Shown here one piece after another: positions 5,250 to 5,795 of a stretch of 5,795 bases of DNA. Position 1 is the first letter of the stretch. Every line of letters begins with the position of its first letter. The position numbers and the translations under genes were made by a program. The stretch is from Rickettsia typhi (GTDB lineage: Bacteria; Pseudomonadota; Gammaproteobacteria; Burkholderiales; Burkholderiaceae_C). The stretch lies in contig CALPPP020000090.1 of NCBI GenBank assembly GCA_943325485.2, positions 1 to 5,795 of the forward strand. Direction: 5' to 3'. The notes below the pieces were generated by a model. That model did not search any database. It saw nothing but the letters and a program-made list of their open reading frames with translations, and had not been told where the DNA came from.

Positions 5250-5795
5250 TCAGCGCTTCTCGTATTGGGTTTTGCCAAACAAGGTTTCCATGGCCTTTTT
5301 GTCGTCTTGCATGGGTTTGCGCAAATCCGCCAACACGGCACAGCCGCGTTGTACAGCGGGGCGCGATCCTATGGTGTCAAACCATTCTTTCAGGCGAGGG
5401 TAATCTGCCCAATCAATGCCTTGGTGCGCCCAACTGCGTACCCAAGGAAAGATGGCGATGTCAGCAATGCTGTAGCTTTTGCCCGCAATAAAGGGGTGAT
5501 GCGCCAATTGCCGGTCCATCACCCCATACAAACGCCGCGCTTCATTGGTATAGCGATCAATGCCGTAGGGTACTTTCTCTGGTGCGTAAATGCGAAAGTG
5601 ATGCGCTTGGCCCAACATGGGACCCACACCGCCCATTTGGAACATCAGCCATTGCAGCACCTCGTATTTGCCGCGGTCGCTGGCCGGCATGAATTTCCCC
5701 GTCTTGGCGGCCAAGTAAATCAGAATGGCGCCCGACTCGAACAAGCTGATGGGCTTGCCGTCCGGCCCACTCGGGTCGACCAAGGCGGGAATCTT
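5250..5795 (-). CDS. Glutathione S-transferase, YfcG/YghU-like (5' end cut by window edge)
   Basis: A cytosolic glutathione transferase; 181 codons plus the stop are visible and the reading frame is open to the right edge, so roughly the first 50 residues, including the glutathione-activating residue, are missing. The visible part opens with KIPALVDP, containing the cis-proline that closes the glutathione site. It is followed by SLFESGAILIYLA, whose Glu-Ser pair binds the gamma-glutamyl group. The C-terminal helical domain has WLMFQMGGVGPMLGQAHHF, characteristic of the YfcG/YghU (nu-class-like) group, which in E. coli shows disulfide-bond reductase activity. It also has SYSIADIAIFPW, the N-capping box of the family. 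A TTG at 5783 is not the start, since conserved sequence continues upstream of it. It points toward the two cysteine-rich exported proteins but acts in the cytoplasm, so a functional link is not implied. The true start cannot be given. Confidence 0.93.
   Translation of the reverse strand, partial: KIPALVDPSGPDGKPISLFESGAILIYLAAKTGKFMPASDRGKYEVLQWLMFQMGGVGPMLGQAHHFRIYAPEKVPYGIDRYTNEARRLYGVMDRQLAHHPFIAGKSYSIADIAIFPWVRSWAHQGIDWADYPRLKEWFDTIGSRPAVQRGCAVLADLRKPMQDDKKAMETLFGKTQYEKR

Overview
The window looks like chromosomal DNA of a betaproteobacterium, most likely order Burkholderiales and probably family Comamonadaceae. This is inferred from the style of the benzoate-CoA ligase and LivK/LivH-type proteins, the moderate GC content and the gene arrangement; no ribosomal marker is present to confirm it. 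Every protein gene is on the minus strand. Two tRNA genes in the middle are on the plus strand.

Left part (1-3472, minus strand): an aromatic-acid uptake and activation operon. Transcription starts near 3472 with a benzoate-CoA ligase. It continues 22 bp later into a periplasmic substrate-binding protein of the branched-chain amino acid/aromatic ABC transporter type. It then passes through a TGATG stop-start overlap into a LivH-type permease that runs off the left edge. This is the arrangement expected of a box-type (aerobic benzoyl-CoA) benzoate pathway: import of the aromatic acid, then ATP-dependent CoA thioesterification. The 94-bp region upstream of the ligase carries repeated TGCA half-sites inside plausible promoter elements, a candidate BoxR/BzdR-type operator.

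Middle (3567-3760, plus strand): tRNA-Pro(UGG), a strong hairpin with a T-tract, then tRNA-Arg(UCU). The hairpin is symmetric enough to end transcription from either side, and it leaves almost no room for a separate tRNA-Arg promoter.

Right part (3777-5196, minus strand): two small exported proteins of unknown function, one a lipoprotein and one with an ordinary cleavable signal peptide. They are divergent tandem paralogues sharing six cysteines at nearly identical spacing. A short hairpin with a T-tract lies between them. Upstream, running off the right edge, is a glutathione S-transferase of the YfcG/YghU (nu-class-like) type.

There are no insertion sequences, CRISPR arrays or phage genes, and no gene-free stretch exceeds 100 bases. 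The least explained parts are the six-cysteine pair and the regulatory region of the ligase.
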